Of a stretch of 64,000 nt of DNA, positions 17,898 to 25,652 are shown in pieces. The stretch is from Tenacibaculum dicentrarchi (GTDB lineage Bacteria > Bacteroidota > Bacteroidia > Flavobacteriales > Flavobacteriaceae), in assembly GCF_964036635.1 (NCBI RefSeq), contig NZ_OZ038524.1:2671001-2735000 (forward strand). The letters run 5' to 3'. Positions within the stretch are counted from its first letter, which is position 1. Every line of letters begins with the position of its first letter. The translations under genes and the position numbers were made by a program. The notes beneath the pieces are model-generated. The model was not told the origin of the DNA and did no database searches. It saw only the letters and a list, made by a program, of their open reading frames with translations.

Positions 17898-18569
17898 TTA
17901 TTTTAGTAGTTTAATATTATTTTTTATCGTTTGTTTATTGTTAATGATTTCTTGAGCATTTACACGTAAAAACACTGCTTTTTTACTTTTTGATATTTTA
18001 GCAAGTTTATTTGAGTACGATTTTACAGGCGTTTCAAAACGATACACACTGGTGTAACTAGCAGTTTCAAAAACTTTTCTATCCTGCATTTTTGTTTTCT
18101 GAAACTCTTTTCCGATATTAAAATGATGACTTCGGATGAAGGTTTTACGTATTTTATCGTACTTAAAATGAGGTTTTTTTTGTAGTGCTAATGCGTCCTT
18201 TTTATTACTAAAAGTTGCTAAAACACTGTTAAGTGCTTTTGCAGTATCAAAATTACAAGAAATACTTAAAATAAAATCATCAAAATTTAAGCTATTTTTT
18301 ACTTGGTGAATCCCTTGAATAGTTTTCATTTTTTTTACAATAACAGCTACTTTTTTTTGAATTGTTACTTTCGATGGAACTTTATATCCGTTTATACTGT
18401 CTAATAATAATATAGAGGCTATTTTGGTTTTACTTTTACTTAAATTTAATGTAAATGTAGCTGTTCCTGAGCCATCTTTTTGAAAAGATATTTCTTCTAC
18501 AAACTCAAAACAACTTGTAAATAACAACATCGAAATTATTGATAAAAACAACAATCGTATTTTATACAT
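17898..18569 (-). CDS. Lipoprotein of unknown function
   Basis: 223 residues. The N-terminus has a lipobox: LLFLSIISMLLFTSC, with Cys at about residue 20, so it should be a lipid-anchored envelope protein. The first mature segment, F-V-E-E-I-S-F-Q-K-D-G-S-G-T-A-T-F, is the beginning of a beta-rich domain that resembles other small lipoproteins with a K-D-G-S-G-T motif. No catalytic motif is seen. First gene of the three-gene block with the two paralogous exported proteins, so the three probably work together at the cell envelope. Confidence 0.75.
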   Translation of the reverse strand: MYKIRLLFLSIISMLLFTSCFEFVEEISFQKDGSGTATFTLNLSKSKTKIASILLLDSINGYKVPSKVTIQKKVAVIVKKMKTIQGIHQVKNSLNFDDFILSISCNFDTAKALNSVLATFSNKKDALALQKKPHFKYDKIRKTFIRSHHFNIGKEFQKTKMQDRKVFETASYTSVYRFETPVKSYSNKLAKISKSKKAVFLRVNAQEIINNKQTIKNNIKLLK

Positions 18570-18690
18570 AACTTTTTTTAATTGCGAAAATAATAAAAAA
18601 CAGTATTCAAAAACCTTAGTATTTATTAAAACAGTATTTTTAAACGTTTATACAATTTTTTATGTAACAATTTTAAAAAGAAGCAAAAAT

Positions 18691-18785
18691 GCCTAGCCCC
18701 GATTGAAGCATTTGTTTGAGCTCCTTTTTTTGATTTTTTCTTCAAAAAAAGAGCGAGTGCGAAAAGCGGGAAATTGCTTCAAATA
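18691..18785 (-). repeat. Interspersed hairpin repeat R1, copy 2
   Basis: About 95 bases, same layout as the copy at 4786 with a slightly longer inner stem. It lies in the roughly 500-base divergent space between the lipoprotein gene and pruA; apart from it and the pruA promoter I see no other feature there. This is the only R1 copy not placed 3' of a same-strand gene. Confidence 0.85.
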
Positions 18786-18940
18786 ATTTTTAATAAAAAC
18801 AGTAACAATCTTCTTTTAACATAAAATAAGCATAGGGTATTACCTTGTTGTATTCACTATTTTTAATTGCCCTGCATATATGGTATATTATTTTGATAAA
18901 TCAGACACAAAAACAACTTAATAATTATTAAAATAAGTGT

Positions 18941-18948
18941 TAACTTTG
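18941..18948 (+). promoter_or_regulatory. Candidate promoter of pruA
   Basis: TAACTTTG matches TAnnTTTG about 125 bases before the ATG. The long leader contains an 8-bp inverted repeat, TAAAGTAA (18954-18961) and TTACTTTA (18975-18982), which could fold in the mRNA or bind a regulator. Confidence 0.5.
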
Positions 18949-19071
18949 TTCCGTAAAGTAATCTTTTGATTCTTTTACTTTATGAAAAATTTATATCGGC
19001 TAATTAAAGGCTTTTATGCTATTTTTCATTTTTAAATAAGATTTTTTTTAACATACAAACAACATACTAAA

Positions 19072-20697
19072 ATGGCAAGAGGATTTTTTAAAGTTCCAGA
19101 AGCAGTAAACGAACCTGTAAAAGGATACGCTCCTGGTTCTCCAGAAAGAGAAGAGTTATTAGCTACTTACAAAGCGATGTATAATAGCAATATTGATGTG
19201 CCAATGCATATTAATGGTGAAGAAGTTAGAACTGGAAACACTAAAAATATTACACCTCCACACGATCATAAACACGTGGTTGGGCAATATCATACAGCAG
19301 ATAAATCGCACGTAGATACTGCTATTAGTACTGCTTTAGCTGCAAGACAAGAATGGTCTAGTACTTGTTGGACTGAGCGTGCTTCTATTTTCTTAAAGGC
19401 TGCTGAATTATTAGCTGGTCCTTATAGAGCAAGAATGAATGCTGCAACTATGATTGCTCAATCTAAAAACGTTCACCAAGCTGAAATTGATGCAGCTTGT
19501 GAAATGATTGACTTTTTCCGTTTTAATGTACAGTATATGACTGATATCTTTAAAGATCAGCCATCTTCTGCACCTGGAATTTGGAACAGAGTTGAATACA
19601 GACCATTAGAAGGTTTTGTATATGCAATTTCTCCTTTTAACTTTACGTCTATTGCAGCTAACTTACCTGCAGCAGCTGCCTTAATGGGTAACGTTGTTGT
19701 TTGGAAGCCATCTGACCATCAAGCATATTCTGCACAAGTAATTGTAGATTTATTTAAAGAAGCTGGTTTACCTGACGGTGTAATTAACGTTGTATATGGT
19801 GATCCTGTTATGATTTCTGATACTGTATTAGCTTCTCCTGATTTCTCTGGATTACACTTTACAGGTTCAACTCATGTTTTCAAAAACTTATGGAAACAAA
19901 TTGGAAATAACATCCATACTTACAAAACATACCCAAGAATTGTTGGAGAAACTGGTGGAAAAGATTTTATCTGGGCTCACAATTCATCAAACCCTTTACA
20001 AGTTGCTACTGCAATAACTAGAGGTTCTTTTGAGTACCAAGGTCAAAAATGTTCTGCGGCTTCACGTGCTTACATTCCTGCTTCTATGTGGGAAGAAGTT
20101 AAAGGTCATTTAATTGCGCAAACTAGCGAAATTAAAATGGGTTCTCCTGAAGATACTAGCAACTTTGTTAACGCTGTTATTCATGAAGGTTCTTTTGATA
20201 AAATAGCTAGTTTTATTGATGCTGCTAAAGCTGATGCAGATGCTGAAGTTATTATTGGTGGAAACCACGATAAATCGGTAGGATACTTTATTGAGCCTAC
20301 TGTAATCGTTGCTAAATCGCCTACTTATGCAACTATGACAACTGAATTATTCGGTCCTGTTATGACTGTTTTTGTATACGAAGATGCTGAATGGGAAGCT
20401 TCATTAAAATTAGTTGATGAATCTACTGAATACGCATTAACTGGTGCTATCTTTTCTACTGATAGATACATTGTTGAAAAAGCTTCTAAAGCTTTAGAAA
20501 ACGCTGCTGGAAACTTCTATATTAACGATAAGCCAACTGGTGCTGTTGTAGGACAACAACCTTTTGGTGGTGGTAGAGCTTCTGGAACAAATGATAAAGC
20601 AGGTTCTGCTCAAAACTTATTACGTTGGACTTCTGTTCGTTTAATTAAGGAAACTCTTGTATCTCCTTCTAGTTACAAGTATCCTTTCTTAGGATAA
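19072..20697 (+). CDS. pruA: L-glutamate gamma-semialdehyde dehydrogenase (1-pyrroline-5-carboxylate dehydrogenase)
   Basis: 541 residues, aldehyde dehydrogenase superfamily. Oxidises glutamate semialdehyde, the product of proline dehydrogenase, to glutamate with NAD+. The catalytic Cys is about residue 327 in EYQGQKCSAASRAY; the general-base Glu lies in GETGGKDF, the distinctive P5CDH form. VWKPSDHQAYS and QQPFGGGRASGTNDKAG are further family blocks. Codon use is strongly biased (many GCT, GGT, AAC), suggesting high expression. No proline dehydrogenase gene is adjacent. The next gene is a glutaminase, which also feeds glutamate. Confidence 0.96.
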   Translation: MARGFFKVPEAVNEPVKGYAPGSPEREELLATYKAMYNSNIDVPMHINGEEVRTGNTKNITPPHDHKHVVGQYHTADKSHVDTAISTALAARQEWSSTCWTERASIFLKAAELLAGPYRARMNAATMIAQSKNVHQAEIDAACEMIDFFRFNVQYMTDIFKDQPSSAPGIWNRVEYRPLEGFVYAISPFNFTSIAANLPAAAALMGNVVVWKPSDHQAYSAQVIVDLFKEAGLPDGVINVVYGDPVMISDTVLASPDFSGLHFTGSTHVFKNLWKQIGNNIHTYKTYPRIVGETGGKDFIWAHNSSNPLQVATAITRGSFEYQGQKCSAASRAYIPASMWEEVKGHLIAQTSEIKMGSPEDTSNFVNAVIHEGSFDKIASFIDAAKADADAEVIIGGNHDKSVGYFIEPTVIVAKSPTYATMTTELFGPVMTVFVYEDAEWEASLKLVDESTEYALTGAIFSTDRYIVEKASKALENAAGNFYINDKPTGAVVGQQPFGGGRASGTNDKAGSAQNLLRWTSVRLIKETLVSPSSYKYPFLG

Positions 20698-20717
20698 GAA
20701 TCAAATAATATTATTTT

Positions 20718-20747
20718 AAAACCTCATCAAATTTTGATGGGGTTTTT
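20718..20747 (+). terminator. Terminator of pruA
   Basis: Stem of AAAACC(T)CATCAAAA with TTTTGATG(G)GGTTTT, a near-zero loop, and a run of seven T, starting 21 bases after the pruA stop. Confidence 0.7.
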
Positions 20748-20810
20748 TTATGCAAAATATTTATGACTGTCAAGAAATATTTTTTTTATTTAATTAAAAT
20801 TATTTTCTAG

Positions 20811-20818
20811 TAGTTTTG
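20811..20818 (+). promoter_or_regulatory. Promoter box of glsA
   Basis: TAGTTTTG, exact TAnnTTTG. It overlaps the in-frame TTG at 20816, which rules that codon out and supports an ATG start at 20852 (or 20837). Confidence 0.5.
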
Positions 20819-20851
20819 TTTTCTACATTTAAAAAAATGTTTTTTAATAAA

Positions 20852-21766
20852 ATGAACTACCAAAAAATAATACAAGAAATATTTTCAACTGTTGATACTA
20901 TTGAAAATAAAGGAGCATTAGCTTCTTATATACCTGAACTAGCAAACTTAAATCCTAATAAATTTGGTGTTCATATTTCTACAACCAATAATATAAAATA
21001 TGGAATAGGTAATTATCAAGAAAAATTTTCTATTCAAAGTATTGCTAAAGTTTTATCACTTTGTTTAGCTTACAAAATACTTGACGGAGATTTATGGAAC
21101 AGACTTGGAGTTGAACCTTCAGGAAATCCTTTTAACTCGCTTCTTCAACTAGAAAATGACAACGGAATACCTCGGAATCCTTTTATTAATGCAGGAGCAA
21201 TTGTTATTTCAGATGTTCTTATTAGTAATTTAAAAAATCCTAAAGAAGATTTATTAGCATTTATTAAAAGTCTTTCTGGCAATAATGATATTAATTATTC
21301 TGCTAAAATTGCGGCTTCCGAAAAATCTGTAGGTTATAGAAATGTAGCCCTTTGTAATTTTATAAAATCCTTCGGAAATATTAAAAATGAACCTAGTAAA
21401 GTTCTCGATTTTTATTTTGACTTATGTTCGTTAGAATTAAGCTGTGAGCATTTATCTGATTTATTTTTGTTTTTAGCCAATAACGGAAAAGCTCCACATA
21501 ATGGAAAACAAATATTAAGCAAAAGTCAATCAAAAAGAATCAATGCTTTAATGCAAACTTGCGGATTTTATGATGAGTCTGGGCAGTTTGCTTTTAAAGT
21601 AGGTTTAGCAGGAAAAAGTGGTGTTGGTGGTGGTATTGTTGCTATACTTCCAAATGAATATAGTATTGTTGTTTGGAGTCCTAAATTGAATGAAAAAGGA
21701 AATTCTTACAAAGGAATGAAGTTTTTAGAGCATTTTACTACTTTATCAGAACAATCTATTTTTTAA
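20852..21766 (+). CDS. glsA: Glutaminase A
   Basis: About 304 residues, serine-dependent beta-lactamase-like fold. Hydrolyses glutamine to glutamate and ammonia. Visible active-site elements: the S-x-x-K nucleophile motif in FSIQSIAKVLSL, NPFINAGAIV, and the oxyanion-side AGKSGVGGGI near the C-terminus. The frame stays open upstream to a TTG, but a TAnnTTTG promoter overlaps that codon, so I use the ATG opening MNYQKIIQEIF. Monocistronic by context: a terminator precedes it and the next gene has its own promoter. Confidence 0.93.
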   Translation: MNYQKIIQEIFSTVDTIENKGALASYIPELANLNPNKFGVHISTTNNIKYGIGNYQEKFSIQSIAKVLSLCLAYKILDGDLWNRLGVEPSGNPFNSLLQLENDNGIPRNPFINAGAIVISDVLISNLKNPKEDLLAFIKSLSGNNDINYSAKIAASEKSVGYRNVALCNFIKSFGNIKNEPSKVLDFYFDLCSLELSCEHLSDLFLFLANNGKAPHNGKQILSKSQSKRINALMQTCGFYDESGQFAFKVGLAGKSGVGGGIVAILPNEYSIVVWSPKLNEKGNSYKGMKFLEHFTTLSEQSIF

Positions 21767-21821
21767 AATAAAAGAGATTATAATCTAAAATCGAAACAAT
21801 CCGATATCATTACATTTAAGT

Positions 21822-21829
21822 TATCTTTG
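21822..21829 (+). promoter_or_regulatory. Promoter box of the second helicase gene
   Basis: TATCTTTG, exact TAnnTTTG, 15 bases before the ATG at 21845. Confidence 0.6.
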
Positions 21830-21844
21830 CAAAAAAAATAATCA

Positions 21845-23077
21845 ATGAAGTTTACAGATTTACATCTTAATACCGATATTTTAAAAGCTCTTAGTAAAGA
21901 AAAATATCACACAGCTACGTTAGTACAACAAAAAGTAATTCCGTTAGTACTAAATAAAAAAGATGTAATTGTTGGGTCGCAAACAGGGTCGGGTAAAACA
22001 GCCGCTTTTGCTTTACCAATTATCAATAATTTACTAGAAAAACAAGATTCTGAAAAAACTCAAAAGAAAATTAAAGCCTTAATTGTTAGTCCTACTAGAG
22101 AGCTAGCAATACAAATTGAACAAAGCTTTAATACTTACGCTAAACATACAAATATTATTACAGGAGTTGTATATGGTGGAATATCAACCAAAGCACAAAA
22201 AGAAGTTTTAGCCAAAGGAATTGATGTTTTAGTAGCAACACCTGGGCGTTTAATCGATTTACACGAACAAGGTAGTGTAGATTTAAGACTCTTAAAAACG
22301 TTTGTTTTAGATGAAGCTGATTTAATGCTAGACATGGGATTTATCAATGATGTAAAAAGAATTGAAGAACTTTGTCCTCGTAAAAAGCAAACCTTATTAT
22401 TTTCGGCTACAATGCCCGAAAAAGTGAGTGAACTGGCTAAAGAAATGCTTTATAATCCTGAAACAATAAATGTTACCCCGACTAACAATACTGTTAATAA
22501 AATAGGGCAATTATTATATTATACACCTAAAAAACATAAAGTAGATTTATGTTTACATTTATTACGCAACACAATACAAGGGCGTATTATTATTTTTAGA
22601 CGTACAAAATACGGAGTTGATAAATTAGAGCAAACTCTTATTAAAAACGGATACAAAGTAACAAGTGTTCACGGAGATAAAACTCAAATTTTACGTAATA
22701 AAGCAATTGAAGACTTCAAAAGCAATAAAGCAAATATTTTAATTGCTACCGATGTTGCCGCTCGTGGTATTGATATTCATAAAATTGATGCCGTAATTAA
22801 TGTTGATATTCCTAATGTTCCTGAAACTTACGTTCACAGAATTGGTAGAACTGGTAGAGCAGGAAAATCGGGAATTGCATTTTCATTATGTGGCGCCGAT
22901 GAAACTAGCTACATAAAAGGTATTCAAGAATTATTAAAAAGACCAATTAAAGTTATTGAAGATCACCCTTTTTTATTAGTAAAACCTAAGCATAAAAAAC
23001 AACCAAATACCATTAGTAAAAACAAAAAAGGACGAAAATCTGAAGCTTCTAAAAAGAAGAAAAAACGTTGGTATTAA
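21845..23077 (+). CDS. DEAD-box ATP-dependent RNA helicase (RhlE-like)
   Basis: 410 residues. Motifs in order: Q motif TLVQQKVIP (atypical, ATLVQQ rather than PTPIQ), I SQTGSGKT, Ia PTRELA, Ib TPGR, II DEAD (VLDEADLMLDMGF), III SAT, V ATDVAARGID, VI HRIGRTGRAG. Ends in a short, very basic tail (KKKKKRW), as in RhlE/CsdA-type enzymes of Bacteroidota that act on structured RNA at low temperature or in ribosome biogenesis. It differs from the first helicase at 5445, which has DEVD. A strong terminator follows. Confidence 0.95.
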   Translation: MKFTDLHLNTDILKALSKEKYHTATLVQQKVIPLVLNKKDVIVGSQTGSGKTAAFALPIINNLLEKQDSEKTQKKIKALIVSPTRELAIQIEQSFNTYAKHTNIITGVVYGGISTKAQKEVLAKGIDVLVATPGRLIDLHEQGSVDLRLLKTFVLDEADLMLDMGFINDVKRIEELCPRKKQTLLFSATMPEKVSELAKEMLYNPETINVTPTNNTVNKIGQLLYYTPKKHKVDLCLHLLRNTIQGRIIIFRRTKYGVDKLEQTLIKNGYKVTSVHGDKTQILRNKAIEDFKSNKANILIATDVAARGIDIHKIDAVINVDIPNVPETYVHRIGRTGRAGKSGIAFSLCGADETSYIKGIQELLKRPIKVIEDHPFLLVKPKHKKQPNTISKNKKGRKSEASKKKKKRWY

Positions 23078-23097
23078 ATCAATATTTTTATAAAATT

Positions 23098-23135
23098 AAA
23101 ACCTCTTCAACTTATTTGAAGAGGTTTTCTTTTTT
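23098..23135 (+). terminator. Terminator of the second helicase gene
   Basis: Stem AAAACCTCTTCAA/TTGAAGAGGTTTT with a 5-base loop, followed by C and a long T run. Confidence 0.8.
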
Positions 23136-23160
23136 TATCAAAAATTAATAAATATTTTTT

Positions 23161-23247
23161 GAAGCAATTTCCCGCTTTCCGCACTCGCTTTTTTTTGAAG
23201 AAAAATCAAAAAAAGAGCTCAAACAATTGCTTCAATCGGGGCTAGGC
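23161..23247 (+). repeat. Interspersed hairpin repeat R1, copy 3
   Basis: About 87 bases, plus orientation: GAAGCAATTTCCCGC, inner stem CTTTTTTTTGA/TCAAAAAAAG with loop agaaaaa, TTGCTTCAATCGGGGCTAGG. It lies just after the terminator of the same-strand helicase gene. Confidence 0.85.
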
Positions 23248-23318
23248 ATTTTTACAAACTTGTTTATTTTGTTTAAAAAATTATTAATTTTATCTATCAA
23301 TTTTAAAACACAATTATT

Positions 23319-23723
23319 ATGAATATAACCTTATCCGAAGCAAAAAAAGTAATCGATACTGCAACTTTAAAAGCAGTAGCTTTAAATACAAAAATGAGTA
23401 TTTCAGTTGTAGATGCTGGAGCTAGTTTAGTAGCTTTTGAACGTATGGATGGTGCTTTTATTGGTCCTATTGATATTGCTATGAAAAAAGCTAAAACAGC
23501 CGCTTTATTTGGAAAAGATACTAGTATTCTTGGCGAATTATCGCAACCTGGAGCTCCTTTATATAATATTGAACATTCTAATAATGGATTGATTACTTTT
23601 GCTGGTGGCGTTCCTATAAAAAATAAAGACGGAATTATTATTGGCGCTATTGGTGTTAGTGGTAGCACGGTGGAAAATGATTTTCAAGTAGCACAAGCGG
23701 GTGTAAATTCTATTTTAGAATAG
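23319..23723 (+). CDS. GlcG/HbpS family heme-binding-like protein
   Basis: 134 residues, single GlcG/HbpS domain (PF03928 type): an N-terminal helix (LSEAKKVIDTATLKAVAL), then MSISVVDAGASLVAFERMDGA, KAKTAALFGKDTS and GGVPIKNKDGIIIGAIGVSG. HbpS of Streptomyces binds heme in a redox-sensing role, and GlcG sits in glycolate operons; the function in Flavobacteria is unknown. No signal peptide, so it should be cytoplasmic. It stands alone between an R1 repeat and an arsR-type gene 84 bases downstream. Confidence 0.9.
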   Translation: MNITLSEAKKVIDTATLKAVALNTKMSISVVDAGASLVAFERMDGAFIGPIDIAMKKAKTAALFGKDTSILGELSQPGAPLYNIEHSNNGLITFAGGVPIKNKDGIIIGAIGVSGSTVENDFQVAQAGVNSILE

Positions 23724-23771
23724 ATATTTTTTTAAAAGAAATAGCCTTAATTCTTTTTTAATCAAATATTA

Positions 23772-23789
23772 ATCGTAATATTGCAATAT
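23772..23789 (+). promoter_or_regulatory. Candidate ArsR operator upstream of arsR-type gene
   Basis: ATCGTAATA (23772-23780) runs into the perfect 12-bp palindrome ATATTGCAATAT (23778-23789), 19 bases before the ATG. The ATCGTAATA part recurs at 24157, before the next gene. Binding is inferred. Confidence 0.45.
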
Positions 23790-23807
23790 ACTTATTAAAT
23801 GTAAAAA

Positions 23808-24137
23808 ATGGGACTTACAAAATCAGAAATATTTACATCCGAACAAAACAACCTTGCTAACATTGCAAAAGTACTTGGACATCCTGCTCGTATTGCTATT
23901 TTACAACATCTTTTTAAAATTAATTCCTGTGTTTGTGGTGATTTAGTAAATGAAATAGGATTGGCACAACCTACTATTTCTCAGCATTTAAAAGAATTAA
24001 AAAATGCCAAACTTATCAAAGGAAATATATCAGGAACAAGTGTTTGTTATTGTATCGACAAAGAAAATTGGACGCAAATTAAAAATTTATTAAACAGTTT
24101 TTTAAACTTAGATGAAAATCAAAATAATTGCTGTTAA
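23808..24137 (+). CDS. ArsR/SmtB family metalloregulatory repressor
   Basis: 109 residues with a winged-helix domain: VLGHPARIAILQHLFKINSC, then VCGDLVNEIGLAQPTISQHL (the recognition helix contains QPTISQHLKEL) and a wing. C-V-C-G-D-L matches the alpha-3 metal site C-V-C-D-L of arsenic sensors; the C-terminus also ends N-N-C-C. These are known to bind As(III) or similar ions in ArsR. The next gene is DUF6428-like and shares a palindromic motif, so the two may be one arsenic-responsive regulon. No arsenite efflux or arsenate reductase gene is present. Confidence 0.92.
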   Translation: MGLTKSEIFTSEQNNLANIAKVLGHPARIAILQHLFKINSCVCGDLVNEIGLAQPTISQHLKELKNAKLIKGNISGTSVCYCIDKENWTQIKNLLNSFLNLDENQNNCC

Positions 24138-24156
24138 AAAAAAATTATAATAATGC

Positions 24157-24172
24157 ATCGTAATAATACGAT
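24157..24172 (+). promoter_or_regulatory. Second candidate ArsR operator
   Basis: ATCGTAATAATACGAT: six-base arms ATCGTA/TACGAT around ATAA, 16 bases before the next ATG. Shares ATCGTAATA with the site at 23772. Confidence 0.45.
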
Positions 24173-24187
24173 TAAAACTTAAAAATC

Positions 24188-24652
24188 ATGAAATTATCAG
24201 AAATTAAAAATCATTTATCATCATTAAAAACAATTGCTTTTCAATTACCAAATGGAGAACTTGTACCAAATCATTTTCACGTAACAGAAGTTGGAAAAAT
24301 CACCAAAAACTTTATTGATTGTGGCGGAACAGTAAGAAATGAAGAAGTTGTAAACTTTCAATTATGGAAAGCTGATGATTATGACCACAGATTACATCCT
24401 GAAAAATTAATCAATATTATTGAACTTTCTGAAAAGCTATTAAATATTACTGATTTAGATATTGAAGTAGAATATCAAGGAAGTACTATTGGAAAATATG
24501 GATTGGATTTTGATGGAACTAACTTTTTATTAACAACCACATTAACCGATTGCTTAGCAAAAGATAAATGTGGAATTCCTGAAAAACCAAAAGTAAAAAT
24601 AACAGAAATTAAACAACAAACAAGTTGTGCACCTAATTCGGGATGTTGTTAA
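24188..24652 (+). CDS. DUF6428 family protein (arsenic-operon-associated)
   Basis: 154 residues, cytoplasmic, no membrane segment. The family is known to me as a companion of arsR genes in Flavobacteria. Visible features: LSSLKTIAFQLPNGELVPNH with HFHVTEVG (possible metal-binding His cluster), a Cys in FIDCGGTVRNEEVVNFQLW, a third in TTLTDCLAKDKCG, and a C-terminal C-A-P-N-S-G-C-C tail like the C-C tail of the ArsR protein just upstream. Metal or arsenite binding is plausible but not shown. The two genes are separated by 50 bases that contain a candidate operator. Confidence 0.85.
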   Translation: MKLSEIKNHLSSLKTIAFQLPNGELVPNHFHVTEVGKITKNFIDCGGTVRNEEVVNFQLWKADDYDHRLHPEKLINIIELSEKLLNITDLDIEVEYQGSTIGKYGLDFDGTNFLLTTTLTDCLAKDKCGIPEKPKVKITEIKQQTSCAPNSGCC

Positions 24653-24675
24653 GTCTTTAATAATTGTAAAAAACG

Positions 24676-24807
24676 GTCAGTTCGAGTAATTTTTTTCTTC
24701 AAAAAATTGTATCGAGAACTTTTTTATCTTCAAAATCAAGAAAAATAAAATATAAATTCTCGATACAATTTTAATTCCTTTTAGTCATTAAAATCACTCG
24801 AATTGAC
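24676..24807. repeat. Inverted-repeat family R2, copy 1
   Basis: About 132 bases bounded by GTCAGTTCGAGTAATT and its near-complement AATCACTCGAATTGAC, with a second nested perfect pair ATTGTATCGAGAA/TTCTCGATACAAT. Two-level palindrome, mobile-element-like in shape but without coding capacity. Second copy at 48433-48569. It fills most of the 206-base space between the DUF6428-type gene and rsmG. Confidence 0.8.
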
Positions 24808-24858
24808 AACGTTTTTAAATAGATACTGAATTATAGGAAAACAGCTAATTATATAAAA

Positions 24859-25488
24859 TTACGACTTAAATTTCATCCCTAAATGCACTACTTTTTTAGT
24901 TTCGTAGAAATCTTCTTCAAAGAAATCTGGTAAATCATAAATCGTTGCTGAGGTGTATTTTTCTAATTCTTCCGATAAATCACCACCTTTTAAATATAAG
25001 ATTCCGTTTTTTAAATCGTGATTTTGTTTTTTAGCAATTTTTCCTTTTGTCCAACCAACAAAAGTTTCCATTTGTGCCACTGCTCTACTTACAATAAAAT
25101 CGTAAGTATCTTTTACTTCTTCTACACGTCCGTTGGTAGTTTTTACGTTTTGTAAACCTAAACCTTCTACAACTTCGTTCACTACTTTAATTTTTTTTCC
25201 AATAGAATCAACTAAATGAAACTGAGTTTCAGGAAATAAAATAGCTAATGGAATCCCTGGAAAACCACCTCCTGTACCAACATCCATAACCTTAGAACCT
25301 GGTTTAAATTGCATAACTTTAGCTATACCTAATGAATGTAAAACATGACGCAAGTATAATTCATCAATATCTTTACGAGAAACAACGTTAATTTTTAAGT
25401 TCCAATCTTCATACAAAGCTTGTAATTTAGAAAACTGTTCTAACTGTGTTTCTGTTAAATCGGTAAAATATTTTTTTATAAGTTCCAT
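24859..25488 (-). CDS. rsmG: 16S rRNA (guanine527-N7)-methyltransferase
   Basis: 209 residues, class I SAM-dependent methyltransferase (GidB/RsmG). The SAM-binding loop is VMDVGTGGGFPGIPLAI; downstream VDSIGKK and IVSRAVAQ motifs are typical, with the QLEQFSKLQALYEDWNLKIN N-terminus. It modifies G527 of 16S rRNA. Monocistronic, opposed to the desaturase gene, and ends near an R2 repeat. Confidence 0.96.
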   Translation of the reverse strand: MELIKKYFTDLTETQLEQFSKLQALYEDWNLKINVVSRKDIDELYLRHVLHSLGIAKVMQFKPGSKVMDVGTGGGFPGIPLAILFPETQFHLVDSIGKKIKVVNEVVEGLGLQNVKTTNGRVEEVKDTYDFIVSRAVAQMETFVGWTKGKIAKKQNHDLKNGILYLKGGDLSEELEKYTSATIYDLPDFFEEDFYETKKVVHLGMKFKS

Positions 25489-25524
25489 TGCTATCGATAT
25501 TGAAATTGAGTATATTTTTCAGTG

Positions 25525-25532
25525 CAAAAGTA
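25525..25532 (-). promoter_or_regulatory. Promoter box of rsmG
   Basis: The minus strand reads TACTTTTG, exact TAnnTTTG, about 37 bases before the rsmG ATG. Confidence 0.5.
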
Positions 25533-25623
25533 AAAAACTAATCGGGAATACACATTTATCTAACAAAAGATATCTTTCTTGTTAAAAAGTGGTTTGTAAT
25601 CAATAATATAGGCTAAAAACGTT

Positions 25624-25631
25624 TATTTTTG
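25624..25631 (+). promoter_or_regulatory. Promoter box of the desaturase gene
   Basis: TATTTTTG, exact TAnnTTTG. It overlaps the in-frame TTG at 25629, so translation must begin later, at ATG 25653. Confidence 0.55.
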
Positions 25632-25652
25632 CTATATATAATACACAACACA

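Noticed and set aside
23808..24652. Complete arsenic-resistance operon
   Set aside because: Only the regulator and DUF6428-type gene are present; no arsenate reductase or arsenite exporter follows.
24676..24807. R2 as an insertion sequence
   Set aside because: Too short for a transposase and no coding frame; could only be a non-autonomous relic, so it is listed as a repeat.
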